The notes beneath the pieces are model-generated. The model searched no databases. It had not been told where the DNA came from and saw nothing but the letters and a program-made list of their open reading frames with translations. A stretch of 30,740 nucleotides of DNA from SIG673 sp964570105 (GTDB lineage: Bacteria > Bacillota > Clostridia > Oscillospirales > CAG-272). Below, piece by piece: positions 7,301 through 15,074 of this stretch (its first letter is position 1; each line of letters starts with the position of its first letter). Made by a program: the position numbers and the translations under genes. Location of the stretch: the NCBI GenBank assembly GCA_964570105.1, contig CAZMWM010000009.1:1-30740 (forward strand). The letters run 5' to 3'.

Positions 7301-10300
7301 TATTGCAGAAGTATTGATAGTGTAACTATAGGTAAAGGTGTAACGAGTATAGGGGATTGGGCGTTCGGGTATTGCAGTTATCTTGCGAGTGTAACTATCC
7401 CTAACAATGTAACGAGTATAGGAATCATGGCGTTCCGCGATTGCAGTACTCTTACAAGCATAACTATACCTGATGGTGTAACGGGTATAGGAAGAAGTGC
7501 GTTCCTGAATTGCAGTGATCTTGTGAGCATAACTGTACCCGATAGTGTAACATACATGGGTTGGAAAGCCTTCTTGGGTACCGGATACTATAACGATGAA
7601 GAAAATTGGGAAAACGGAGTATTATACATCGGTAAATGGTTGATAAATGCTAAAACAACAATATCCGGATCATATACGATTAAAGACGGTACGCTTTTAG
7701 CGGACGGTGCGTTCTACGAATGCAGTAAACTTACGGGCGTAACGTTACCGAATAGTGTAACGAGTATAGGGATGTATACGTTCTCGGGTTGCGGTAATCT
7801 CAAGAGCATAACTATACCGAATAGTGTAACGAGTATAGAGGGTGAAGCATTTTCTGGTTGTAGTAGGCTAAAACTCGTTATCATAGACAGCGCGGATGTT
7901 GCTTCGGGCATCATTTCAAGTGATGCTTGTGGATGGCTTGCATATTATGCTACGACCGTGGTTGTGAGGGCGGATATAACTAATGTCGGAAGCTACATTA
8001 CTTCGAATTTCGCCTGTGTTGACAGTGTGATGATAGGCGGTGTGGAATACAAGGTCTATTCCAAGCACGCGCATAGCGAGAATAGCACGAATTGGACTGT
8101 TACCGAGGATGGGCACAAGGTCTGCTCCGAGTGTGGGCTGACTGTCGATCCCGAGGGCATCAAGTGGTCATTTGACGAGGTGACCGGTACTTTGACCGTC
8201 AGCGGCTTCGGTGCGATGGATGACTATTCCTCCAAGAATATGCCTTGGTACGGCATTGCGGCAGATATCAAGAAGGTCGTTATTTGTGAGGGTGTGACCT
8301 CGATCGGCAAGAATGCATTCAACAGCGAAAAAGCCGGATTTGTGTTTGGGGAGATAGAGCTTCCTTCCACCCTGACTTCTATCGGAGACTATGCCTTCTA
8401 CAAGTGCGCGTCTCTTACTAAGATCGGCGTTCCTGCGTCTGTTAAGACTATCGGAGCGTTTGCGTTCCGCAAGTGCGGACTCGTTGATATCACCTTTGAG
8501 GGTGATAACGGCTGGAGGATCGGCGAGGAGGGCACGTTCAAGTTTGCAAACAAGACTGCGCTCATTGAAGCTCTTGTCAACCGTCATCACAGCAAGGTCT
8601 GGACGACTGTCGAGGGTGGCACTGACGTGACTGTTATCGTTGCTATCGGAAGCTGTGGCAAGAACGTCATCTGGACGCTTGACGATGCCTATGTGCTCAG
8701 GATAACGGGCACGGGAGATATGTACAACTACGGAGCGGGCAACGCTCCGTGGGTGAGCTACAAGAACGCCATCAAGGGTGTCATCATCGGCGAGGGCGTA
8801 ACGTCCATCGGTAACTGCGCCTTCTACGGCTGCACGAAGCTCAGCGATGCGGTCATATCGTCATCTGTCAAGACCATCGGAAGATACGCTTTCCGCAAGG
8901 CGAAGCTTACCGATATCACGTTTGAGGGCGATAACGGCTGGATGATAGGTGACGGTACGTTTGCGTTTGGCAACAGCACGGCGGCTATCGAGGCTCTGCT
9001 TCGCCGCTTCTACGATAATGCGTGGACGGCTGTCGATGCTCCCGAGGAGGCGGTGATCGCTCTCGGAAAATGCGGAGACGATATCATTTGGATGCTCTAC
9101 GATACCGGCAAGCTCAGCTTGAGCGGCACCGGGGCTATGTACGACTACGGAACTAACGGTGCGCCGTGGGCAAGCTACAAGGATAATGTAAACAGCGTCG
9201 TTATCGGCGATGGTGTGACCTCTATAGGAAACAGCTCGTTCTACGGTTGCGCCGGCATCACGTCCGTTTCGCTTCCTTCGAGCTTGGTCTCTGTCGGTAA
9301 TTACGCGTTTTACGGCTGTAAGCAGCTTGCGGATGTGACTGTGCCTGCATCTGTCGGCACTATCGGTAAATATGCATTCCGCAAGGTGGGATTGAAGAGC
9401 ATTACCCTTGAATGCGGTAACAGATGGGATATAGAAGGCGAGGTCGTCAGATTTGCAAGCGAAGATGAGGCGATCAAGGCGCTTATCTCCGGCTATTATA
9501 CCAAGGTCTGGACAGTCTATATAGCTCCTCCCGTAAGCGGTGTCACGGTATCGGATGCTTCGGTCACTCTGACCGAGGGGGACGACGTTCTCGTGAGCGC
9601 CGATGTACAGCCCGAGGAAGCGGATGACCGCAGTGTCATCTGGTCGAGCGCGGACTCGAGCGTTGCCACGGTCGACGGCGGTAGGATAGTTGCTGTCGGC
9701 GTCGGTGAGACCGACATTACGGTAACGACTGTTGACGGCGGCTATACGGCTACCGTGCACGTTAAGGTGCTTGCAAGGCATATATCCGTTTCCGACGTTT
9801 CTCTTGACACCGATGCTGTCGAGCTTGAAAAGGGCGCGAGCATGACCGTGGTGGCTACGGTGCTTCCGTCTAATGCCACAGACAAGAGCCTTATTTGGTC
9901 AAGCTCCGACGAGAGCGTCGTGACGGTATCCGGCGGTGTCATTACCGCTGTGGGCGGCGGAAATGCGACCGTTACCGTAACGACTGTTGACGGCGGATAT
10001 ACGGCTGTGGTTAACGTGACTGTCATCCGTCGCGGAGATCTCAGCGGACGCGTGTATTCGGCGTCCGGCAGAGAGCTTCTCTCGGGCGTTTCGGTAAAGC
10101 TGTATAAGGATGGCTCCTTCGTTGGCTCTGCGGTGTCCGACAGCACCGGTAATTACGGATTTTCCGACGTTCTCTATGGGGCATACGAGGTGATATATTC
10201 GCTTGACGGTTATCTCGATTACGACCTTGCATACACCGTCGCAAGCGAGAACGCGCAGATAGAGAATATCTATCTTGCCCTCGATGCTTCGAGGCTTCCC

Positions 10301-11014
10301 GGATATGCGAGCGGATATGCAAAGAATGCGACTACGGGTATCGGTATCTCCGATATCACGGTCTATGTACGCGGCGGAAGCGGAAATACCACGGGGGAGG
10401 TGCTCCAGACGCTGACCACAAATTCATCCGGATATTACATCACGGACGGTCTCAGTGCGGGAAATTACACGCTCCAGTTCGTTGACGAGCGCTCTGCCGA
10501 GATACCGTTCAACACTTCTTCGATAAACGTTACCGTAAGCGGAAATGAGACGTCGGCGGAAAACAATATCTCGCTCGTACAGCCCGGTGATTATGAGTTC
10601 AGAGTGGTGCTTACTTGGGGAGAGACGCCGTATGACCTTGACTCTCACCTTCTGATAAGCTCCGGCTCGGACGAATATCACGTGTATTACCACGATAAAA
10701 CGCCGTCGGGCGCCGGCGCAAATCTTGACGTCGACGATACCACCTCGTATGGACCGGAGACTGTTACGGTCACGTCCATAAAGGCGGACGGTGTGTACAG
10801 GTATTACGTGCATAACTATACCGACAGAAATAACTCCTCGTCCGACAGGCTGACCAATTCCGGTGCTGTGGTGAATATATATATCGGCGGAGAGGTACAT
10901 TCGCTCAGCGCTCCTACCGGAAGCGGTATCTATTGGGATGTGTTCACGTACGATGCGGCGACCGGTACGCTTACTATCACGAACAAGATAGTGGAGACTG
11001 TGCCGAGCATATAA
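4343..11014 (+). CDS. Giant secreted BspA-like leucine-rich-repeat protein (2223 aa)
   Basis: This is a cell-surface or secreted adhesin-like protein. A signal peptide (about 1-39, hydrophobic core then DAYAAD) precedes a unique N-terminal domain (about 45-275). A very long array of BspA/LRR_5 repeats follows (about 279-1725; consensus SVTSIGxxAFxxC, 23 residues), broken by linkers with HxH and CxxC motifs (CPDCG near 889, CSECG near 1260). Two Big_2 Ig-like domains come next (about 1729-1811 and 1816-1896), then two carboxypeptidase-regulatory-like beta domains (about 1898-2081). The C-terminus resembles DUF2135/YfaP (TWGETPYDLDSHL). No LPXTG anchor is visible. I chose the start at 4343 because the signal peptide and AAAGGATGG site begin there. 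BspA-like proteins bind host or microbial surfaces; the ligand here is unknown. Confidence 0.88.
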   Translation: MIARAFSSRRGAMGAVICMMLCLAMLFGLATVMQTDAYAADTAPDDITVFEANQYTNVASFYNSATLNKIYSGALDARDGIALVGISRDTGDIEMLSSSGLSYTYAISDGYDYYLQLKNFESFMTSVAFGFNANTMNALGIRQTEDVNGQRSWDLSMYRGIEIEFYVPSDVYGDDATYGFLVRIDCGSTADGWAYYMRSLETKGSYFTENDGFYTYSDEIANMKLARCPDMAAVNSVIINFSEWKSMVGVNKTGNAADGYAVYVKSVKFVDAVPSETEGWCGENVSWALDGSGTLSISGSGAMSYYSEYQRYPWYPYRSSIKNVVIGEGVTSIGDHAFSDFGNMKSVVIPGSVESIGASAFSGCDSLVSITVPDSVKSIGVHAFSDCDALSRVYISDVAAWCSIDFGNEYSNPLFYARNLYINGRSVTDVVIPGGVTGIGAYAFYNCRSVKNVTIPKSVTSIGRDAFRCCNKLAGAFISDVAAWCAIDFENEYSNPSYYANLYLNREQMNKLTVPAGVTSISAYAFYKCNLFGSVTIPASVTSIGEDAFYGCSSLINVTVDSESIVCGITSSSAFGYLVNNASTVIIRADIDDIGSYITDNFTNIGNVVLDGVEHDIYSKHSQGDDGKGWTIWGGKCGNTLNWSLDSTGTLKITGGGEMSYCSLYQNYPWYPYRESIKRIVIGDGVTGIGNFAFSDCINLTSVSIGNAVKTLRANMFYNSRRNLESITVSKNNNNYHSDGNCVINTESKTLILGCKNSVIPSDGSVTCIGDHAFYKCSYGFASIIIPESVTSIGENTFEDCSSLKLVIINSAKIASGITSSTSCGYLANYATTVVVRADITSVGGYITSKFTSVNTVIIDGVQYKAYSKHAHGANSEGWSITENGEKICPDCGLEFSRIIASGTCGENLTWVLDCDWVLTISGSGKMTDWYISSNVPWYSYRDSIKSVVIEDGVESIGVSAFEACNSLTSVTMSDSVTSICNYAFSYCRSIDSVTIGKGVTSIGDWAFGYCSYLASVTIPNNVTSIGIMAFRDCSTLTSITIPDGVTGIGRSAFLNCSDLVSITVPDSVTYMGWKAFLGTGYYNDEENWENGVLYIGKWLINAKTTISGSYTIKDGTLLADGAFYECSKLTGVTLPNSVTSIGMYTFSGCGNLKSITIPNSVTSIEGEAFSGCSRLKLVIIDSADVASGIISSDACGWLAYYATTVVVRADITNVGSYITSNFACVDSVMIGGVEYKVYSKHAHSENSTNWTVTEDGHKVCSECGLTVDPEGIKWSFDEVTGTLTVSGFGAMDDYSSKNMPWYGIAADIKKVVICEGVTSIGKNAFNSEKAGFVFGEIELPSTLTSIGDYAFYKCASLTKIGVPASVKTIGAFAFRKCGLVDITFEGDNGWRIGEEGTFKFANKTALIEALVNRHHSKVWTTVEGGTDVTVIVAIGSCGKNVIWTLDDAYVLRITGTGDMYNYGAGNAPWVSYKNAIKGVIIGEGVTSIGNCAFYGCTKLSDAVISSSVKTIGRYAFRKAKLTDITFEGDNGWMIGDGTFAFGNSTAAIEALLRRFYDNAWTAVDAPEEAVIALGKCGDDIIWMLYDTGKLSLSGTGAMYDYGTNGAPWASYKDNVNSVVIGDGVTSIGNSSFYGCAGITSVSLPSSLVSVGNYAFYGCKQLADVTVPASVGTIGKYAFRKVGLKSITLECGNRWDIEGEVVRFASEDEAIKALISGYYTKVWTVYIAPPVSGVTVSDASVTLTEGDDVLVSADVQPEEADDRSVIWSSADSSVATVDGGRIVAVGVGETDITVTTVDGGYTATVHVKVLARHISVSDVSLDTDAVELEKGASMTVVATVLPSNATDKSLIWSSSDESVVTVSGGVITAVGGGNATVTVTTVDGGYTAVVNVTVIRRGDLSGRVYSASGRELLSGVSVKLYKDGSFVGSAVSDSTGNYGFSDVLYGAYEVIYSLDGYLDYDLAYTVASENAQIENIYLALDASRLPGYASGYAKNATTGIGISDITVYVRGGSGNTTGEVLQTLTTNSSGYYITDGLSAGNYTLQFVDERSAEIPFNTSSINVTVSGNETSAENNISLVQPGDYEFRVVLTWGETPYDLDSHLLISSGSDEYHVYYHDKTPSGAGANLDVDDTTSYGPETVTVTSIKADGVYRYYVHNYTDRNNSSSDRLTNSGAVVNIYIGGEVHSLSAPTGSGIYWDVFTYDAATGTLTITNKIVETVPSI
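7202..7570 (+). repeat. 69-bp tandem repeats encoding LRR units (AT-rich block)
   Basis: GTAACG landmarks recur at 7271, 7340, 7409, 7478 and (diverged) 7547, exactly 69 bp apart, one 23-residue LRR unit each. Codon choice here (AGTATAGG for the SIG signature) differs from the flanking LRR blocks and matches the second BspA-like gene. Confidence 0.85.
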
Positions 11015-11039
11015 GATCTGTGTGAAAATAACTAAAAAC

Positions 11040-11081
11040 AGCGGATGCTTTTACCCGAGGGCGAAAGCATCCGCTTGTTTT
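11040..11081 (+). terminator. Terminator of the BspA-like gene
   Basis: A perfect 12-bp stem (AGCGGATGCTTT, 11040-11051, with its complement at 11064-11075) is followed by TTGTTTT. It lies 26 nt after the stop codon. Confidence 0.9.
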
Positions 11082-11194
11082 GGTAAGCGCCAAGTTGTGC
11101 GGATCTGTGGCGGGTGAGGCGTGACGCTGTTGTATCGCGTTTTTTGCAAAAATGCGGGCGGAAATAAAGCGTTTTCAGAAATGCAACCGGGGTA

Positions 11195-11223
11195 TTGACT
11201 TTTTGGTGTGCGGATGATATAAT
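11195..11223 (+). promoter_or_regulatory. Promoter of the glycoside hydrolase gene
   Basis: TTGACT (11195-11200) and TATAAT (11218-11223) have a 17-nt spacer, about 40 nt before the start codon. With the terminators on either side, the gene is a single transcription unit. Confidence 0.8.
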
Positions 11224-11262
11224 GGTGTATATTCAAGGTAATGTACACGGAGGGGGAATGAA

Positions 11263-12525
11263 ATGGGTAAAATTGAGGATATCCGCAGACGCCTGCCCAA
11301 ACGCCTGACGATCTCTTTTCCGATCTGGGGGCTTTTTGACACCTCGGACAGCGGTGATTATCACGATCTTGAGAAAATGGTCACGGAGCATGTGGAACGC
11401 GGATTTAACTGTATACGACTTGAGGGCGGATCCGGTCTTACGCACGATCTGAACGGAAAGCGCTTGGGACCTGTATTCATCGGCGCTCCCTTTGGAAAAT
11501 ACAGCATCAACCGTCAGACCTTTTCTTTTGGCGGAGAGGGATATTGCGACGTTATGCAACGCCTGATAGATCTGTGCACCGTTTGCAAGAAGCACGGCGT
11601 GTACGTGATCCTGTCGTCGTGGTATTTTCTTCACACCTATTGGTATGCTCCGAACGAGCTGAACGATCGGTTGTTTTCTATTCCGACGGAAGATGTTTTT
11701 ATGTCATTCGCGAAGTTTTTGCACTATATCCTGTTGGAGCTGGAGGAACGGGGGCTTGCGGATAGGATCGCGTTCGCCGAGATATTCAACGAGGTCAACG
11801 CAGTTCCGAAATTTATCGGCGAATTGAAGAACGAGGATGTCAGTCATATCGATTTTAAGGAAAAGCACGCGGAGGCGCTCGATTGGTTGATGCAACGGCA
11901 CCCGAACACGCTCTTTGCGCTGGATTCGGACAGAGTCTCAAGCTCCTCCCTTGCCGAATTGCCCGACAATTTTCAGGTGTTTAACGGGCACAACTATTTC
12001 CTTTGGGATATATACAGCAACACTTTGGAAAGCGGTCACGAAAGAAAGGAGGAGTTCTTCCGTCACGAGATAAGCATCGATGATGTTATCGCTTCCAGAA
12101 ACGGAAAATACCCGCTTCCGCAAGGCTCGAAAGATTGGTTTTATCGGATCGCCTCGTGTAACGATCTCGACAGAAGCAGAACAGCCGAATTAAATGCTTA
12201 TTTGAACAGGCGGTTATCGGAAAATTGGGATAGATACATCGAAAGGTTGGAGAATTTTTGCAGTGGTTATCAGCGTGTTATGTCCCTCTCTCCGAACGCA
12301 TTGATCGTCTGCGGAGAGGGCGTTACCTATTGCTCCGCGCAGGATGTGGTATGGGAGGAAGGTTCAGACCTTTTTTGGAAGCTCGTGGGGCACGCGAGAC
12401 AGCGTTATAAGGATATCGGATTATGGGGCGCTGTTATCAAGACCTGCTGCGGTCCCGAGGATCCGTGTTGGACGCTCTGCGCCGATAAGCTCAGGGAACT
12501 GAACGAGTTTTTTCTTGCGGACTGA
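11263..12525 (+). CDS. Clan GH-A (GH5-like) glycoside hydrolase, cytoplasmic
   Basis: This 420-aa protein has the features of a (beta/alpha)8 retaining glycosidase. The probable acid/base is Glu177 in the Asn-Glu pair of AEIFNEVN and the probable nucleophile is Glu352 in VICGEGVTYC. Aromatic subsite residues (SSWYFLHTYWY, NGHNYFLWD) line the presumed cleft. There is no signal peptide, so it should act inside the cell on imported oligosaccharides, unlike most GH5 cellulases. An AGGGGG ribosome binding site precedes the ATG. No sugar transporter is adjacent, so the substrate cannot be guessed from context. The family could be a neighbour of GH5 within clan A. Confidence 0.72.
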   Translation: MGKIEDIRRRLPKRLTISFPIWGLFDTSDSGDYHDLEKMVTEHVERGFNCIRLEGGSGLTHDLNGKRLGPVFIGAPFGKYSINRQTFSFGGEGYCDVMQRLIDLCTVCKKHGVYVILSSWYFLHTYWYAPNELNDRLFSIPTEDVFMSFAKFLHYILLELEERGLADRIAFAEIFNEVNAVPKFIGELKNEDVSHIDFKEKHAEALDWLMQRHPNTLFALDSDRVSSSSLAELPDNFQVFNGHNYFLWDIYSNTLESGHERKEEFFRHEISIDDVIASRNGKYPLPQGSKDWFYRIASCNDLDRSRTAELNAYLNRRLSENWDRYIERLENFCSGYQRVMSLSPNALIVCGEGVTYCSAQDVVWEEGSDLFWKLVGHARQRYKDIGLWGAVIKTCCGPEDPCWTLCADKLRELNEFFLAD

Positions 12526-12592
12526 TGCTTGGCAAGAGCGGCATCGGAAATATCGACCTTACACCTTTAGCGAAAGACACACTCCAATACGC

Positions 12593-12624
12593 AAAACGCG
12601 TCGCTGTGAAGCGGCGCGTTTTTT
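12593..12624 (+). terminator. Terminator of the glycoside hydrolase gene
   Basis: A 12-bp stem with one G-T pair (AAAACGCGTCGC, 12593-12604, with GCGGCGCGTTTT, 12611-12622) and a 6-nt loop ends in TTTTTT, 68 nt after the stop codon. Confidence 0.85.
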
Positions 12625-12714
12625 GATCTCAAGCACCTTTTCGCTATCCAATATTACTTATTACTTGCCGAAAATCGACGGAAAGTTTTAGTGAAGAGTG
12701 AAAAAAATAAGACG

Positions 12715-12745
12715 GACAAGCTTCGATCAAAGCTTGTCGGTTTTT
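12715..12745 (-). terminator. Terminator of tRNA-Gln (bidirectional)
   Basis: A perfect 9-bp stem GACAAGCTT / AAGCTTGTC (12715-12723, 12730-12738) is flanked by a T-run on both strands. Read on the minus strand it follows the tRNA by a few bases; read on the plus strand it backs up the hydrolase terminator. Confidence 0.85.
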
Positions 12746-12820
12746 GGCTGCGGCACTAGGATTCGAACCTAGGTAATGACGGAGTCAGAGTCCGTTGCCT
12801 TACCGCTTGGCGATGCCGCA
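12745..12820 (-). tRNA. tRNA-Gln (anticodon CTG)
   Basis: The minus strand folds as a complete cloverleaf of 76 nt including an encoded CCA end. The acceptor stem is TGCGGCA/TGCCGCA, the anticodon stem is ACGGA/TCCGT around the loop CTCTGAC (anticodon CTG, reading CAG), and the T loop is GTTCGAA. Confidence 0.96.
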
Positions 12821-12855
12821 ATGTTATGCAGTATATCTGTACATCAACGCTTATC

Positions 12856-12884
12856 AGTATACCATATTTTTGCGGCTTTGTCAA
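12856..12884 (-). promoter_or_regulatory. Promoter of tRNA-Gln
   Basis: On the minus strand TTGACA (12884-12879) and TATACT (12861-12856) have a 17-nt spacer. The TATACTGATA sequence at the -10 is shared with the tRNA-Gly promoter. Confidence 0.85.
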
Positions 12885-12966
12885 GTGATTTTGAAAAAAA
12901 TCCGAACGGTATCGCGGAATATTTGTGTTAACTTTTTGTTAATGGCGCCGGGCGTCGGTATAAGGC

Positions 12967-14064
12967 TCAGAGCTGTTCCGAAATGAGTGCGCGTATTCCG
13001 GGGGTGGAGGTCACGCTTCCGTCCGAGCTGATGAAAACGGCTTCAAATCCGCCTTGCTCCCCGTAGTAGCGGAGCGCGTCGTCGTATCCGAGCAAGAAGA
13101 GTGCGGTGGAAAGAGCATCCGCTCTTGCTCCGTCGTCGGTGATCACGGTCACCGAGGAAAGTCCGTTATCGCACGGATGACCGGTGGTCGCGTCCAAAAT
13201 GTGATGATAACGCTTCCCGTTTTCCTCGAAATACCGTTCGTATGTGCCGCTCGTGACTATCGCGAGCGTTCCCGAGCCGTCCTTTGAGAACGGGAGCGCG
13301 GAAAGCTCGGATGCGTTCAAGAGAAGGCTTGTTTTGTTGGGATCCGACGAGTTTGGATCTCTTATGCCGAGGATGAAGCTATCGCCGCTTGGCTTGGTGA
13401 TCGCGGTCTGTATATTTCCGCCGAGATCTATCAGAAACGAAGAATATCCGCGAGCGGTCAGCACGTCCGCCGCTCTTTGAGCCGCGTAGCCCTTTGCGAC
13501 CGAGCCGAGGTCGAGCATAGCGCCGTTTGATGTGACCGTGCTCGTTCCGTCTCCGTTATCTGTGACGGTGATATTCGAAAAGCCGACGTTCTGCAAGCTT
13601 TTTTGCACGTCCTCCTGTGACGGGACGGTCGCATCTCGCTCACCCGTGAAGCCCCAAGTCAGCATCAGCGGATATACCGTTACGTCGTAGCGCCCCGATG
13701 TGACGGTGTTAAGCTCTCCGCACAGCTCAAGGAGCGTCACAAGCTCGTCCGACGACGGGAGCGTCAGCGTCTCGCCGCGGTTGATGGCGGCGACGGCTCC
13801 GCTTTCCGACGTGACGGAGAACAGTGCTTCGATACGCAGTATCTCAGCCTTTGCCGCCGCCAAGGCTTCGTTTGCCGCTTTTTCGGAGGTCGAGCCGGGG
13901 TACAGCTTTATCTGCATATACGTGTCCATTGCGTAAAGCTCGGTCGATACGCAGTAGTTCTCGCGCGAGGCGCAGCTGTACGTGGGGAAACAGGCGAATA
14001 ATAATAAAGTGGCGAGTATAACGGATAGATACGGTCGTGAGCCGTTTATTTTGAGTTTCTTCAT
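12967..14064 (-). CDS. apbE: FAD:protein FMN transferase, exported (ApbE family)
   Basis: This 365-aa ApbE-family enzyme hydrolyses FAD and attaches FMN covalently to Thr/Ser of target flavoproteins such as RnfD/RnfG-type or extracellular flavoproteins. Visible family motifs are DVTVYPLMLTWGF, the LDLGSVAKGYAA flavin-binding stretch, IDLGGNIQT, ILDATTGHP and the Mg-binding ADALSTALFLLG near the C-terminus. The N-terminus is a signal peptide (about 11-31) with Cys25 or Cys31 as possible lipobox cysteines, so it is likely anchored outside the membrane. I chose the start at 14064 because it opens this signal peptide, has GGAG 9 nt upstream and lies downstream of a promoter; the open frame further upstream is not coding-like. 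No flavoprotein target gene is adjacent. Confidence 0.92.
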   Translation of the reverse strand: MKKLKINGSRPYLSVILATLLLFACFPTYSCASRENYCVSTELYAMDTYMQIKLYPGSTSEKAANEALAAAKAEILRIEALFSVTSESGAVAAINRGETLTLPSSDELVTLLELCGELNTVTSGRYDVTVYPLMLTWGFTGERDATVPSQEDVQKSLQNVGFSNITVTDNGDGTSTVTSNGAMLDLGSVAKGYAAQRAADVLTARGYSSFLIDLGGNIQTAITKPSGDSFILGIRDPNSSDPNKTSLLLNASELSALPFSKDGSGTLAIVTSGTYERYFEENGKRYHHILDATTGHPCDNGLSSVTVITDDGARADALSTALFLLGYDDALRYYGEQGGFEAVFISSDGSVTSTPGIRALISEQL

Positions 14065-14097
14065 CTTATCTGCTCCGATGTGTGTTCGTATAATGTT

Positions 14098-14126
14098 ATT
14101 GTAGCACGTATTGATGAATAATTCAA
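14098..14126 (-). promoter_or_regulatory. Promoter of apbE
   Basis: On the minus strand TTGAAT (14126-14121) and TACAAT (14103-14098) have a 17-nt spacer, about 35 nt before the start codon. Confidence 0.7.
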
Positions 14127-14147
14127 CTGTCTGCCCAATGATATTTT

Positions 14148-14187
14148 GAGATGCGATCTCGGGTGACCGAGCGGCATCTCTTTTTTT
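14148..14187 (+). terminator. Orphan plus-strand terminator upstream of the phage-like module
   Basis: GAGATGC (14148-14154) pairs with GCATCTC (14174-14180), with a nested CTCGG/CCGAG stem, and is followed by TTTTTTT. No plus-strand gene precedes it. It may insulate the module, act as a leader attenuator, or mark a lost gene. Confidence 0.75.
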
Positions 14188-14417
14188 GTTTTTTTGTTTA
14201 TCCGGGCTTTGACGGCGGGATGGGATGGGAGTGAAGTTCGTACCCATACGCAGTAGAAGGGGAGGTATAGTATTGGTGTGATCGGGAGCGACGGCGGTGC
14301 TCGCGGTCTGCCGAGGCTCTTTCAAGGATGGCGAAGGGGCGTTCGGTCTACGTTCAAAAAACGCCTTGCCGTCCGAGACGGTGAGACGGGAGAGAAGGAG
14401 GGAGCATTCGTTTAAAA

Positions 14418-15002
14418 ATGGCGGCGCGGATAGATTGGGAAGCCTTAAGGGCTGAATACGTATCGGACGTGAAAAGCACGTATCGCTCTCTCAGCGAAAA
14501 ATACGGCGCATCCGTCTCCTCGATCGCCGCCCGTTCCGCAGGTGAAAATTGGCGCGGTATGAGACGTAAGCGATGCGAGAGCGTTTCGGAGCGGATAATC
14601 GAGGAGAGGATACGCTCGGACGTTGAGAGCTTTGCCAAGGTCAGCTCTGCCGCCTGTGCGCTGATCGAGCAGATAGAGCTTGCTCTGAAGGACAAGGAGC
14701 AGTTCTACAGATATACCGTCTCTTCGGGTGAGGATGCGGGTGAGGAGCGGATATCGTCCAAGATGGACACAAGATCGCTTAAGGATATGGCGGTCTCGCT
14801 TCGCGAAGCTCTGGAGATATTCCGTCGGGCTAACCGCATACCGACGGTGGAGCAGGAGCTTAATTACGATCTGGCGATGAAAAGATTTGACCTTGAGCGC
14901 GAGCGTATCTTATCCGAGCGCGATCGCGACTGCGCTGTGCAGATCACGTTTGACGACGGGATAGGCGAGCTTTACGCGGAGAGGTCGGAGGAGGCACGGT
15001 AG
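14418..15002 (+). CDS. terS: Terminase small subunit
   Basis: This 194-aa protein is likely the DNA-recognition subunit of the packaging motor. Residues about 5-50 form a homeodomain-like helix-turn-helix typical of small terminases (WEALRAEYVSD, SLSEKYGASVSSIAARSA, ENWRGMRRK). The middle is a long helical oligomerisation region and the C-terminus is acidic, as expected for contact with the large subunit. It is directly followed by the large terminase, the usual phage order. A remodelled DNA-binding domain in a domesticated system could allow random packaging; this cannot be judged from sequence alone. Confidence 0.8.
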   Translation: MAARIDWEALRAEYVSDVKSTYRSLSEKYGASVSSIAARSAGENWRGMRRKRCESVSERIIEERIRSDVESFAKVSSAACALIEQIELALKDKEQFYRYTVSSGEDAGEERISSKMDTRSLKDMAVSLREALEIFRRANRIPTVEQELNYDLAMKRFDLERERILSERDRDCAVQITFDDGIGELYAERSEEAR

Positions 15003-15074
15003 CTCGGTGTATGTGATACGATATCAAAGGAAGGTGAGCTTTTCGCTTATGCGAGAGCCTATGGGGAGGTACGG

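Larger units (their letters stand above)
14065..14417. other. Intergenic region between apbE and the phage-like module
   Basis: This 353-nt gap holds the apbE promoter, a plus-strand terminator-like hairpin (14148-14187) and G-rich DNA up to the first module gene. I see no convincing sigma-A promoter for the module and no att-like repeat. GAAGGAGGGAG at 14394-14404 is the probable ribosome binding site of the small terminase, about 13 nt from the ATG, which is longer than usual. Confidence 0.6.

Noticed and set aside
10590..11014. LPXTG-type sorting signal at the end of the first BspA-like protein
   Set aside because: No LPXTG-like motif, terminal hydrophobic segment or basic tail is present; the protein ends in a DUF2135-like domain.
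12745..12820. tRNA-Gln or tRNA-Gly as attachment site of the virion module
   Set aside because: Neither tRNA touches the module (apbE or the phosphatase lies between) and I see no duplicated tRNA end on the far side.
14065..14325. 87-residue N-terminal extension of ApbE
   Set aside because: It would cross the promoter and precede the signal peptide; the sequence is not coding-like.
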